DNA of 24,549 nucleotides from Micavibrio_A sp964423095 (GCA_964423095.1 CAYRDI010000032.1:1-24549), one strand, 5' to 3'. Counted from the first letter of the stretch, positions 15,462-23,838 are shown. A program made the numbers and translations. Notes: generated by a model from the sequence alone, not told the origin.

Positions 15462-16231
15462 ATGCCCCTGAACCGCAACAAAGACATCTATAGCATCGCC
15501 CTGATCATCATCGGGGATGAAATCCTGTCCGGCCGGACGCAGGATACCAATACCGCCTGGATCGCCGAACAGGTGAATAAAATGGGGCTGGCGTTGCATC
15601 AGGTGCGCGTGGTGCCGGATGTGGAATCGGAAATCATTGCGGCCATCCATGATCTGAAAGGTAAGGTGGATTATGTGTTCACCACCGGCGGAATCGGCCC
15701 CACTCATGACGACATAACATCCGAAGCGGTGGCGAAGGCGTTCGATAAAAAACTGGTTTTGAATGATGTGGCTTATCAAATCCTCATCCGCCATTACGGG
15801 GATGAAAGCCTGGTCACGCCCCCGCGTAAAAAGATGGCGATGATTCCCGAAGGCGCGCGTTTGATCAACAACCCCGTTTCCGGCGCGCCGGGTTTTCAGA
15901 TCGACAATGTTTTTGTGATGGCGGGTGTACCGCGGATCATGCAGGCGATGTTCGATGACGTCAAAGACCGCCTGAAACGCGGCAAGCCGGTTTTGTCAAA
16001 CACGATTGCTTGCTCTTTGGCCGAAAGTGCGCTGGCCGAAGGATTGTCCGCGATACAAGACAAATACCCGACGGTTAGTATCGGCAGCTATCCACATTTC
16101 CGGGGCGGGATTTTAGGGCTGTCTCTGGTGTTGCGTTCTTCGGACAATGATATGTTGGACGCCGCCACCACGGATGTGATCTCGCTGGTCAACGACCTCG
16201 GCGGGGAGCCGAACGCGCTGTCGATTCAGTC
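15462..16231 (+). CDS. CinA-like molybdopterin-binding domain protein (3' end lost in gap)
   Basis: The 256 residues visible make up an MoCF_biosynth domain of the competence/damage-inducible CinA group. Family motifs are present near the N-terminus (IIGDEILSGRTQDTNT, about 16-31) and in the centre (TTGGIGPTHDD, about 74-84), with NPVSGAPGFQ later. Short alphaproteobacterial members lack the C-terminal deamidase domain of E. coli-type CinA and are about 250-260 residues long, so probably only a few residues are missing. The frame is still open at the 100-N gap, and no stop is seen. The domain binds a nucleotide-like or pterin ligand, but the role of these short proteins is not settled. Confidence 0.85.
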
Positions 16232-16331
16232 NNNNNNNNNNNNNNNNNNNNNNNNNNNNNNNNNNNNNNNNNNNNNNNNNNNNNNNNNNNNNNNNNNNNN
16301 NNNNNNNNNNNNNNNNNNNNNNNNNNNNNNN
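16232..16331. other. Assembly gap of 100 N
   Basis: Exactly 100 N separate the open end of the CinA-like gene from the 3' end of tRNA-Leu. The round size suggests a placeholder for a gap of unknown length, so distance and even adjacency across it should not be trusted. Confidence 0.95.
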
Positions 16332-16418
16332 TGGTGCGGGCAGCCGGAATCGAACCGGCACGGGATTGCTCCCTCAGGATTTTAAGTCCTGTGCGTCTAC
16401 CTGTTCCGCCATGCCCGC
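16332..16418 (-). tRNA. tRNA-Leu (anticodon UAA)
   Basis: On the minus strand an 87-base tRNA with encoded CCA. The acceptor arms GCGGGCA and TGCCCGC pair fully, with discriminator A. The T arm reads GGTTCGATTCC, and the anticodon stem-loop is CAGGA-CTTAAAA-TCCTG with anticodon TAA at 16382-16384, reading UUA. The extra arm is long, as expected for a class II leucine tRNA. The 3' end lies exactly at the edge of the N gap. Confidence 0.96.
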
Positions 16419-16440
16419 GGGGTTTGGTTGAAGCGATGCG

Positions 16441-16470
16441 AAGATAAGCACATCGGATGCGCCAAGACAA
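16441..16470 (-). promoter_or_regulatory. Possible promoter of tRNA-Leu
   Basis: TTGTCT (16465-16470) and TATCTT (16441-16446) on the minus strand, 18 bases apart, would start transcription about 15 bases before the tRNA. The match is moderate. Confidence 0.35.
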
Positions 16471-16506
16471 GTTGCCGGATGGGCTTTCATCCACTAAATA
16501 TCTGGT

Positions 16507-18363
16507 ATGAGTGAAAATTCCTTAACCCGCGGGGCGGACCTGATCCGGTCATACGCCAAAAACCTGCCCGAAAAGCCGGGCGTTTACCGCATGATCAACG
16601 CCAAGGGCGAGATTTTGTACGTGGGGAAGGCGCGGGCCTTAAAAAAACGCGTGGTGACCTATTCGCATGTCGCCAAGCTGCCCAACCGGTTGAAGCGGAT
16701 GGTCTCCGAAACGGCGAGCATGGAATTCATCACAACGAATTCAGAAGTCGAAGCGTTGCTGCTCGAATCCAACCTGATCAAAAAGCTGAAGCCACGCTTT
16801 AATATCCTGCTGCGGGACGATAAATCCTTTCCGTACATCCATGTCACGGCGGGGCATGATTTTCCGCAAGTGACGAAACACCGTGGCGCGCGTGGCAAGG
16901 ACGGGGAATATTACGGGCCGTTTGCCAGTGCGGGCGCGGTCAACCACACCATTGAATTGTTGCAAAGGATTTTCAGGCTTAGAAACTGCACGGATTCCTA
17001 TTTTGCCGCGCGTAAGCGTCCGTGTTTGCAGTTTCATATCAAACGCTGCACCGCGCCGTGCGTGGGGCGTATTACGAAAGAGGAATACGGCAAAAGTGTC
17101 GAACAGGCGCGCGAATTTCTGGGCGGAAAAAGTCGTGCGTTGCAAGAACGATTCCAAAAAGACATGGAGGCGGCCAGCGCGGGAATGGAATATGAACGTG
17201 CGGCCGAGCTGCGCGACAAGATCAAATCCTTGAGCGCGATCCAGGTGCATCAGGACATCAATATTGACGGGATGAAGGATGTGGATGTCATTGCGCTGTA
17301 CCAACGCGAAGGCAAGACATGTATCCAGGCGTTCTTTTTCCGTGGCGGACAAAATTTCGGGAACCGCGCCTATTTTCCGCGCCATGATCAGGAGGTCACG
17401 CAACAGACCATCATGGCGAACTTTCTGGCACAGTTTTATGAAAGCAAGCCGGTGCCGCCGGACATCATCGTCAACGTCTTGCCCGCCGAACGGGCATTGA
17501 TCGAAGAGGCCTTGATGGCACGCGAAAAATCGGGGCGCAAAGTCACCATTGCCGAACCACAGCGGGGGCAACGCAAACGATTGGTCGATTTTGTGGAGCG
17601 GAACGCCAAGGATGCGCTCGCGCGGCATCTTCTGGAACGAAAAGGGGAGCGGGAATTGCTGGAGGGCGTTGCGGCCCTGTTCGGGATGGAAGGAGCCCCG
17701 GAACGGATCGAGGTTTATGATAACTCTCATATCTCCGGTACGAATATGGTGGGTGGCATGGTGGTGGCGGGGCCCGAAGGATTTCAAAAAAGCGCGTACC
17801 GCAAATTCAACATCAAGGCCGCCGAAGCAGGCGATGATTACGGTATGATGCGCGAAGTGATGACGCGCAGGTTTGGCCGCGCAATCAAGGAAGAGGTGGA
17901 CCGCGAGGGCGAGGACTGGCCGGATCTTTTACTCATTGACGGCGGGCAGGGGCAATTCAATGTGGTGAAGGAAACGCTCGAAGAGCTCGGTGTCTGGAAC
18001 GATGTTACCGTTGTTGCCATTGCCAAGGGGCCGGATCGGAACGCGGGCCGCGAACAGTTTTTTATGGAAGGCCGCGCGCCGTTCCAGCTTCCTATCAACG
18101 ATCCCGTCCTTCATTACCTGCAACGGGTGCGGGACGAAGTTCACCGTTTCGCCATCGGGGCGCACCGGACGCGGCGGAAGATGGATATTTCGAAAAATCC
18201 GCTGGATGAAATTCCCGGCATCGGCGCGGCGCGCAAAAAAGCATTGCTCCATCATTTCGGATCGGCGAAGGCGATCAAATCCGCCGGCGTCGAAGACCTG
18301 CTCAAGGTCGAAGGAATTTCCCGTGCGCAGGCGGAAAAGATTTTTGCCTTCTTCAATGAATGA
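16507..18363 (+). CDS. uvrC: Excinuclease ABC subunit C
   Basis: A 618-residue nuclease that makes both incisions around bulky lesions in nucleotide excision repair together with UvrA and UvrB. Domains run in the expected order: GIY-YIG (GVYRM...LYVGKA, about 25-42), a four-cysteine motif (161, 173, 181, 185, spaced as in the Fe-S cluster of E. coli UvrC), the UVR motif that contacts UvrB (MEYERAAELRDKIKSL, about 225-240), the RNase H-like domain (YDNSHISGTNMVGGMVV, LLLIDGGQGQ) and two C-terminal helix-hairpin-helix motifs (IPGIGAARKKALLHHFGS and VEGISRAQAEKIF). It is complete. No strong ribosome-binding site is seen. It is divergent from tRNA-Leu. Confidence 0.97.
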   Translation: MSENSLTRGADLIRSYAKNLPEKPGVYRMINAKGEILYVGKARALKKRVVTYSHVAKLPNRLKRMVSETASMEFITTNSEVEALLLESNLIKKLKPRFNILLRDDKSFPYIHVTAGHDFPQVTKHRGARGKDGEYYGPFASAGAVNHTIELLQRIFRLRNCTDSYFAARKRPCLQFHIKRCTAPCVGRITKEEYGKSVEQAREFLGGKSRALQERFQKDMEAASAGMEYERAAELRDKIKSLSAIQVHQDINIDGMKDVDVIALYQREGKTCIQAFFFRGGQNFGNRAYFPRHDQEVTQQTIMANFLAQFYESKPVPPDIIVNVLPAERALIEEALMAREKSGRKVTIAEPQRGQRKRLVDFVERNAKDALARHLLERKGERELLEGVAALFGMEGAPERIEVYDNSHISGTNMVGGMVVAGPEGFQKSAYRKFNIKAAEAGDDYGMMREVMTRRFGRAIKEEVDREGEDWPDLLLIDGGQGQFNVVKETLEELGVWNDVTVVAIAKGPDRNAGREQFFMEGRAPFQLPINDPVLHYLQRVRDEVHRFAIGAHRTRRKMDISKNPLDEIPGIGAARKKALLHHFGSAKAIKSAGVEDLLKVEGISRAQAEKIFAFFNE

Positions 18364-18653
18364 TTTTGAAAAAAGACCATAAGATTCAGGACGGTACCGC
18401 CAAATTTTGAACGGTTGCCACATCCGGTCTTGCGGCTGTAGGCCCCGCGTTCGTTATCCACGTTAAGAAGTCGTGTTTTTTCCAATGAAAACAGAGCATT
18501 GATAGATTCTTGTTTATAACTCCTTTAGCGGGTTGTGCGGCCAAATGCCGCGTGTTAGCGTGAATTTATCAATGATCACAAAGGGTTTGCCGTATCGCCT
18601 TTTTGGCGGGCGTGTGGATAATTTTGTGAATAAACCGTGGAGCCAGAAAAGCG
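18364..18653. other. Intergenic region between uvrC and bactofilin
   Basis: No gene is seen. A perfect DnaA 9-mer in reverse orientation (TGTGGATAA, 18613-18621) lies 32 bases before the bactofilin start, and a one-mismatch copy (TTATCCACG) lies at 18454-18462. I find neither a good terminator for uvrC nor a clear promoter. Confidence 0.45.
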
Positions 18654-19529
18654 ATGTTTCATAAGTCCCCGTCTGGGCGGGATTATTCCCAGATTGGTCA
18701 GAATGACTATGTCGAACCGGAACAACAGAGTTTTCCTTATCAAACCAAAGTGATCGAACAATCGGCGGTGGAACGCTATGCCAGAATGGAACCCGTGCAA
18801 AAAACCACGAAGGTTCCGCCGGCCAACGAAAGCCAGCCATTGACCCAACAGACGTTTTACGTGTATGAATCCCCTATCTACGAAGAAGAAAAGGACACTC
18901 CCGCTATGACCCCAGACGTTGACAACAAATCTGAGTCGAAAGAACAAGGCTCTGCGCCTTCCCGTATTGATATTCCCGGCGGCGTATTTTCCCGTCCCGG
19001 CCAACCGGCTCCGGTCGCTGGTCGCGTTCCGGGGGCTTATCCGGGTGCCTATCCCGGTGCCGCCACGTATGGTCAGGCAACCGCTTCCACGGCGAATGAT
19101 GCCGCAACGGGCCGCAAACTTTACATCGGTCAGGGCATTACCCTGTCCGGCGAAATCGAGGCTTGCGACCATCTGGTTGTAGAAGGAACGGTTGAAGCCG
19201 CGCTGAAAGGCGCGAGCGTTCTCGAAATCGCTGAAGCCGGTGCCTACTTCGGTACGGTTGATATCGATGAAGCCACAATCGCTGGTCGTTTCGAAGGCGA
19301 CCTCACCGTTCGTGGCCGTCTGACGATCAAGGCTTCGGGTTCCATCACCGGCGCGATCACCTACAAGGAGCTGGCGGTTGAAGCCGGCGCAACGCTGGAT
19401 GGCAAGCTCAGCCCGCTCGATGCAAAATCTTCCGCTTCTTCGGGGAGCCGCAAGGTGGGAAAGCCTAAGCAGAATGATTTCGGGGGAGCGGAGCTGCCCT
19501 TTGAAGGCAAGGCTGTCGCCGCTGAATAA
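18654..19529 (+). CDS. Bactofilin with long N-terminal extension
   Basis: A 291-residue bactofilin, a polymer-forming cytoskeletal protein. The beta-helix domain occupies about residues 152-254 (LYIGQGITLSGEIEACDHLVVEGTVEA..., with repeating Gly and hydrophobic positions). The C-terminal tail is charged. The N-terminus is unusually long, about 150 residues, polar and probably disordered, with a PGAYPGAYPGA repeat (126-136). Bactofilins usually have only short tails. An alternative start at Met85 (18906) would still leave about 65 residues; neither start has a classic ribosome-binding site, although GGAG lies 12 bases before 18654. A terminator follows. Confidence 0.9.
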   Translation: MFHKSPSGRDYSQIGQNDYVEPEQQSFPYQTKVIEQSAVERYARMEPVQKTTKVPPANESQPLTQQTFYVYESPIYEEEKDTPAMTPDVDNKSESKEQGSAPSRIDIPGGVFSRPGQPAPVAGRVPGAYPGAYPGAATYGQATASTANDAATGRKLYIGQGITLSGEIEACDHLVVEGTVEAALKGASVLEIAEAGAYFGTVDIDEATIAGRFEGDLTVRGRLTIKASGSITGAITYKELAVEAGATLDGKLSPLDAKSSASSGSRKVGKPKQNDFGGAELPFEGKAVAAE

Positions 19530-19580
19530 TCATTCTGGCAAAGATTTCATAAGGTTCTCTTTCCTAGGGACCTACTTATT

Positions 19581-19608
19581 AAAACCGGGCAGAAAGCCCG
19601 GTTTTTTT
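19581..19608 (+). terminator. Rho-independent terminator of the bactofilin gene
   Basis: AAACCGGGC and GCCCGGTTT form a 9-bp stem around AGAAA, followed by a T run. Its tail overlaps the stop codon of the convergent nth gene (19607-19609). Confidence 0.92.
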
Positions 19609-20274
19609 ATGCCGTTTTTTCCTTGAACGCACAGAGGTCACGCACCGGGCAGTCCGCGCATTTCGGTTTGCGGGCAAGGCAGGTGTAACGGCCATGCAGG
19701 ATCAGCCAGTGATGTACATCTAATTTAAACTCTNNNNNNNNNNGTGATGGGCGTGCCGTCTGAACTCTGCGGGAATAACCTTTTCCAGTTTTTCTTCAAC
19801 CTTTTCCGGCGTTGGAGCGGGGGCCAGGCCGGTGCGGTTGGAGACGCGAAAGATATGCGTATCGACCGCGATGGTCGGCTGGCCAAAGGCGATGTTCAAA
19901 ACCACGTTGGCGGTTTTGCGGCCGACACCGGGCAGGGTGACGAGGTCATCACGCGTTTGCGGCACGGTACTGCCGAACTTTTCGATGAGGATGTTCGAAA
20001 GCGCGATCACGTTTTTTGCTTTCGAATTAAAAAGGCCGATGGTTTTGATGTATTTTTTCAAGCCGTCTTCACCGAGCGCGGCCATCTTTTCGGGTGTGTC
20101 GGCAACCTTGAACAAACCTGCTGTTGCCTTGTTCACGCTTTTGTCGGTTGCCTGCGCCGACAACGCCACCGCGACCAACAAGGTAAACGGGTTGGTCCAG
20201 TCCAGTTCCCCCTTCGGGCGCGGGTTGGCGGTTTGCAGACGTGTGAAAAATTCACGGATTTTATCCTTGGTCAT
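19607..20274 (-). CDS. nth: Endonuclease III, interrupted by a 10-N gap
   Basis: A DNA glycosylase/AP lyase for oxidised pyrimidines in base excision repair. The main block (20274 to the gap) holds the helix-hairpin-helix LPGVGRKTA with catalytic Lys120, and Asp138 in IAVDTHI. Beyond the gap, in another frame as written, the sequence continues VHHWLILHGRYTC...KPKC..C.....C and a stop at 19607. Joining the two blocks at their shared HH gives 210 residues with cluster cysteines at 187, 194, 197 and 203, the same numbers as in E. coli Nth (211 residues). The gene is therefore probably intact and the frameshift is an assembly artefact. An automatic caller would wrongly end it at 19720. Confidence 0.93.
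19734..19743. other. Assembly gap of 10 N inside nth
   Basis: Ten N interrupt nth. Both flanks encode the same eight-residue segment (EFRRHAHH on one side, EFKLDVHH on the other), so the contigs probably overlap and no sequence is missing. Confidence 0.9.
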
Positions 20275-20363
20275 GTCTATTTTTAGCCTGTTTTAGAAGG
20301 CTTGCGAAGCCCTATCCCAAGAATCGGGTTGGTTGCAGTCTTTGCACCAACTATGATGACGGG

Positions 20364-21203
20364 ATGGGTGACTTTCAATACGACATCGTGGCGCGGGCCA
20401 TCGATCATCTGGCCGATGGAAACGGGGCGGCGGGGTTGGATGCGCTCGCGGTCAAATTCGGGTATGAGCCCACGCATTTTCAAAAACTGTTCAAAGAGCA
20501 TGTGGGTATCAGTCCCAAGCGTGTCATGCAATATATGTCCTATACGAAGGCGCGGGAATTTTTGCTCGAAGGTTATCCGACGCTGGAGGCTGCGCATCAG
20601 GCGGGGTTATCGGGCGGCGGACGGCTTCATGATTTGTTTGTTTCCATTGAAGTCGCAACGCCCGGTATCGTGCAAAAGCGCGGGGAGGGGTTGAAAATTT
20701 TTTACGGGTATCATGCAACGCCGCTGGGTGAGGTGTTGATCGCGCAAACGAAACAAGGCATCTGCTGGATGGGATTTGTTCCCATGCGAGATCGAATGGC
20801 GGCATTTGAAAAGATGAAAAAACATTGGCCGCAGGCACGTTTTTTTGAATCCGTTGAAGAAACAGCGGACTCGGCCACGCATCTTTTTCGTATCTGGAAG
20901 GGGGGCGGGGATACAAAAGAAAAATTTCGTCTTGATTTGCACGGGACAAATTTTCAAATTCAGGTCTGGCGCGCGCTTTTAAAAATTCCTTCCGGCAGCG
21001 TCATGAATTACGGGCAGATCGCACAAGCATTGGGCGATGAAAAGGCGAGCCGCGCCGTGGGCACGGCCGTGGGGGCCAATCCGGTTGCGTTGTTAATCCC
21101 GTGTCACCGCGTTATTCAAAAAAGCGGAATCGTCAAAAATTACGCCTGGGGTTCGGCGCGGAAAAAGTTATTTCTTGCGCTGGAAAACCAAGATCGCGTA
21201 TGA
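20364..21203 (+). CDS. AraC-type HTH fused to O6-methylguanine-DNA methyltransferase
   Basis: A 279-residue Ada-like protein. Residues 1-100 form an AraC-type helix-turn-helix region (LAVKFGYEPTHFQKLFKEHVGISPKRV). Residues about 112-275 form the alkyltransferase domain with the suicide cysteine Cys247 in IPCHRVI, preceded by VGTAVGANP. The protein transfers methyl groups from O6-methylguanine to itself. The N-terminal zinc domain of E. coli Ada, whose cysteine accepts methyl groups from phosphotriesters and triggers activation, is absent, so induction must differ or be missing. The ATG at 20364 follows no clear ribosome-binding site. It is divergent from nth, another repair gene. Confidence 0.92.
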   Translation: MGDFQYDIVARAIDHLADGNGAAGLDALAVKFGYEPTHFQKLFKEHVGISPKRVMQYMSYTKAREFLLEGYPTLEAAHQAGLSGGGRLHDLFVSIEVATPGIVQKRGEGLKIFYGYHATPLGEVLIAQTKQGICWMGFVPMRDRMAAFEKMKKHWPQARFFESVEETADSATHLFRIWKGGGDTKEKFRLDLHGTNFQIQVWRALLKIPSGSVMNYGQIAQALGDEKASRAVGTAVGANPVALLIPCHRVIQKSGIVKNYAWGSARKKLFLALENQDRV

Positions 21204-21239
21204 TGTAAAAAAATAAAAGAAAAACCTCGGGAGGTTTGC

Positions 21240-21431
21240 ATGTTTGGTCTGAGAGACGCCGCCAGCGGCGTCGTAAGTGCTTTTCGTCGTGCCTTTTCAT
21301 CCAAAGCCGAAACCCTTGTTCTTGAAAACCGCATGACGGGTTTGGATGGGGAGGTTTTTATCCCATCGGAACCGTTGCCCGTGCCTGTTTGTGAGATGAA
21401 GGATATCACGCCCAAGGACGCGTTTACTTAA
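21240..21431 (+). CDS. Small protein of unknown function (63 residues)
   Basis: GGGAGG at a good distance before the ATG supports this 63-residue gene, 36 bases after the alkyltransferase gene and probably co-transcribed. The N-terminal part (FGLRDAASGVVSAFRRAFSS) could form an amphipathic basic helix. The rest is acidic and Pro-rich (EVFIPSEPLPVPVCEM). No family recognised. It overlaps the 3' end of dapB by 4 bases on the other strand. Confidence 0.6.
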   Translation: MFGLRDAASGVVSAFRRAFSSKAETLVLENRMTGLDGEVFIPSEPLPVPVCEMKDITPKDAFT

Positions 21432-22183
21432 GATAAGTCCAACACATCGCGCATGGAATAAAGACCGGCGGTTTTTCCGTTTAGCCATTGCGCCGCCTGT
21501 AACGCACCGCGGGCGAAGAGGGCGCGGTCCGTTGCCTTGTGCGATAAAGTTACGCGCTCACCCATGCCATAGAAGGTGACATCGTGTTCGCCCACCACAT
21601 CGCCGCCGCGTGATACGGCATAACCGATGTCGCCCTGTTTTCTTTTGCCGTTGCGGTCCACGGCGAAATCGCCGCCGCCGCGCCCGGCCTTTGCCGCCTT
21701 GCCCAGTGCCAGAGCGGTGCCGGAGGGCGCATCAATTTTGTTTTTGTGATGTGATTCAAAAATTTCAATATCCCATGCGGGGCCGAGCCGCGCCGCCGCC
21801 TGTTCAACCAGCGCGAGCAGGATGTTGACGCCGACGCTCATATTGGCGGTGTAAAGGATAGGGATGGATTGCGCGGCTTTTTTGATGGCGGATTCATCAT
21901 CGCCCATGCCCGTGGTGCCGATAACCAGCGCGGTGTTGGCCTTCACCGCGGCCGCGATGTTTTGCAGCGTGCTTTCCGGCGTTGTAAAATCAATCACGCA
22001 ATCGCACGCCGCCATCAAATCGGTCGCGTTAGTAAAAATTTCAAATTTTTTACCGGATGTTTCGGGGTGAACGACGCGTTCGCTGCCCGCGACCAGTTCC
22101 AGATCGTGCCACGCGCCGGATTCCAGTTCCTTGACCAGCAACTGCCCGACCCGTCCCGAATATCCCGCAATACCGATTTTCAT
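21428..22183 (-). CDS. dapB: 4-hydroxy-tetrahydrodipicolinate reductase
   Basis: A 251-residue NAD(P)H-dependent reductase of the diaminopimelate/lysine pathway, which supplies the cell-wall cross-linking residue. The N-terminal Rossmann motif reads IGIAGYSGRVGQ, followed by CVIDFTTPE. The catalytic region is ESHHKNKIDAPSGTA with His145, His146 and Lys149. GTTGMG (89-94) binds the cofactor. The length is slightly short of the E. coli enzyme (273), as in many alphaproteobacteria. It begins one base after the thioesterase stop, so it is translationally coupled within the dnaJ-thioesterase-dapB unit. The grouping with dnaK/dnaJ recurs in alphaproteobacteria. Confidence 0.97.
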   Translation of the reverse strand: MKIGIAGYSGRVGQLLVKELESGAWHDLELVAGSERVVHPETSGKKFEIFTNATDLMAACDCVIDFTTPESTLQNIAAAVKANTALVIGTTGMGDDESAIKKAAQSIPILYTANMSVGVNILLALVEQAAARLGPAWDIEIFESHHKNKIDAPSGTALALGKAAKAGRGGGDFAVDRNGKRKQGDIGYAVSRGGDVVGEHDVTFYGMGERVTLSHKATDRALFARGALQAAQWLNGKTAGLYSMRDVLDLS

Positions 22184-22184
22184 T

Positions 22185-22616
22185 TTATTGATCCCTGATG
22201 GCGACGGAAATGCGCATGGTGCAATTCATTTTCCCTTCGTCCGTAAACGTATCGATCTGCCATAAATGCATGGTGCGGCCCATATGCAACGGTTTGCAAA
22301 TGCCAGTGACGACTCCCGACGATACGGGGCGCAGATGGTGGGCATGGATTTCAAGGCCCACAGCCTTTTGTTTGGCAGGATCAATGCACATCCATGCGGC
22401 CACCGACCCCAGGCTTTCACCCAGAACGCAAGAAACGCCGCCATGCAAAATACCAAAGGGTTGAATGGTGCGGTGATCGACCGGCATGGTGGCCTTTAAA
22501 TAATCATCGCCAACTTCCGTGAACACAATGTCCAACACCTTGTTCACGTTGTCCTTGTGAACGCCGCGGAAATTGTTCAAATCTTCAACCGTGTATGGTT
22601 TGAACCAGATGGTCAT
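22185..22616 (-). CDS. PaaI-family hotdog thioesterase
   Basis: A 143-residue hotdog-fold protein, probably a PaaI/YbgC-like acyl-CoA thioesterase. The central helix motif FGILHGGVSCVLGESLGS with the His-Gly-Gly triplet is the family hallmark. The conserved strand-rich half VGLEIHAHHLRPVSSGVVTG also fits. The substrate (phenylacetyl-CoA-like or a menaquinone-pathway acyl-CoA) cannot be told. It starts 7 bases after the dnaJ stop codon with a poor ribosome-binding site and ends one base before dapB, so it sits in an operon between chaperone and lysine genes. Confidence 0.9.
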   Translation of the reverse strand: MTIWFKPYTVEDLNNFRGVHKDNVNKVLDIVFTEVGDDYLKATMPVDHRTIQPFGILHGGVSCVLGESLGSVAAWMCIDPAKQKAVGLEIHAHHLRPVSSGVVTGICKPLHMGRTMHLWQIDTFTDEGKMNCTMRISVAIRDQ

Positions 22617-22623
22617 GCCGCGC

Positions 22624-23778
22624 TCAATTCTTCAAATCCGTCCAGATGTCTTTCATTTTTTGCATGAAGGACGATGATTCCGGCGAATGGCCGTTATTGT
22701 CCGTGCCAAGATCGTCCGCCAGTTTTTTCATCAGATCTTTTTGTTTGCCGTTCAGATTGACCGGCGTTTCAACGAAGATTTCGATATACAAATCGCCGCG
22801 GGAATCGGAACGCATGATGTTCATGCCCTTGGATTTCAAGCGAAGTTGTTGTCCCGTTTGCGTGCCGGCCTTGATGTCCACATTGTTGCGGGAGCCATCG
22901 ATGGAGGGAACTTCGATCGTGCCGCCAAGTGCCGCCGTCATCATCGGGATCGGCACACGGCAATAAAGGTTCGCGCCATCACGTTTGAAAAATTTATGCG
23001 GTTTGGTGACAACCAGAACATATAAATCGCCCGCAGGGCCGCCGCGCATACCGGCTTCGCCTTCGCCGGTCAAACGAATGCGCCGTCCGGAATCAATGCC
23101 CTTGGGTATTTGCACTTTCAAGGTTTTGTCTTTGCGCAGGCGTCCGGAACCGCCGCATTTTTTGCACGGTTCCTTGATCACCGATCCCGCACCGCCGCAG
23201 GTGGCACAGGTGCGTTCGATGGTAAAAAATCCTTGTTGCGCGCGCATCCGGCCCGACCCGTGGCAGGTGGGGCATTCTTCGGCCCCTTTGCCGGTTTCCG
23301 TGCCATTGCCTTTGCATTTATCGCACGTATCGTTGACGGGAATTTTGATGGTGGCTTCTTTGCCCTGATACGCGTCTTCCAAAGATATTTCGAACGTGTA
23401 CTGGATGTCCGATCCGCGGTTGCTGGTCTGGCCACGTCCGCCGCGGCCGCCGCCCATCATATCGCCGAACATATCTTCGAAAATGTCGGAAAACGCACCG
23501 CCGAAACCGGCACCGGAAAAACCACCGGGGTTGAAACCGCCGCCGCCCATACCGCCTTCGAACGCGCTTTTGCCAAACCGGTCATAGGCCGCACGTTTTT
23601 GTTCGTCTTTTAAAATGTCATAGGCTTCGTTGATTTCCTTGAACTTGGCTTCGGCGGTTTTATCATCCTTGTTTTTGTCCGGATGGTATTGCATGGCCAA
23701 CTTCCGGTAGGCTTTTTTAATATCCTCCGGCGACGCTTTGCGGTCCACACCCAGTAATTCGTAATAATCCTGTGCCAT
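22624..23778 (-). CDS. dnaJ: Chaperone DnaJ (Hsp40)
   Basis: A 384-residue type I J-protein that stimulates the ATPase of DnaK and delivers unfolded clients. The J domain (1-70) has the essential HPD at 32-34. A Gly/Phe-rich region (about 75-125) follows, then the zinc domain with four CxxCxGxG-type repeats (CDKCKGNG, CPTCHGSG, CATCGGAG, CKKCGGSG) and the client-binding C-terminal domain. All parts are complete. It is the partner of the dnaK gene upstream on the same strand, separated by about 105 bases that hold a strong hairpin. Confidence 0.98.
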   Translation of the reverse strand: MAQDYYELLGVDRKASPEDIKKAYRKLAMQYHPDKNKDDKTAEAKFKEINEAYDILKDEQKRAAYDRFGKSAFEGGMGGGGFNPGGFSGAGFGGAFSDIFEDMFGDMMGGGRGGRGQTSNRGSDIQYTFEISLEDAYQGKEATIKIPVNDTCDKCKGNGTETGKGAEECPTCHGSGRMRAQQGFFTIERTCATCGGAGSVIKEPCKKCGGSGRLRKDKTLKVQIPKGIDSGRRIRLTGEGEAGMRGGPAGDLYVLVVTKPHKFFKRDGANLYCRVPIPMMTAALGGTIEVPSIDGSRNNVDIKAGTQTGQQLRLKSKGMNIMRSDSRGDLYIEIFVETPVNLNGKQKDLMKKLADDLGTDNNGHSPESSSFMQKMKDIWTDLKN

Positions 23779-23838
23779 CTTGCTTCTATTCTAATGTCAT
23801 ACCGCCCAAAGCGAAAGATTATAAAATCCATATAATGC

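Noticed and set aside
16741..17787. 348-codon open frame antisense to uvrC
   Set aside because: A mirror frame of a GC-rich real gene; it has no recognisable domain or ribosome-binding site, while uvrC is complete and certain.
19720..20274. nth as a truncated or frameshifted pseudogene
   Set aside because: The stop at 19720 arises only because the 10-N placeholder has the wrong length. The missing C-terminus with all cluster cysteines is present in another frame just beyond it.
23110..23613. 167-codon plus-strand open frame opposite dnaJ
   Set aside because: Shadow of the Gly/Cys-rich zinc-finger region of DnaJ.
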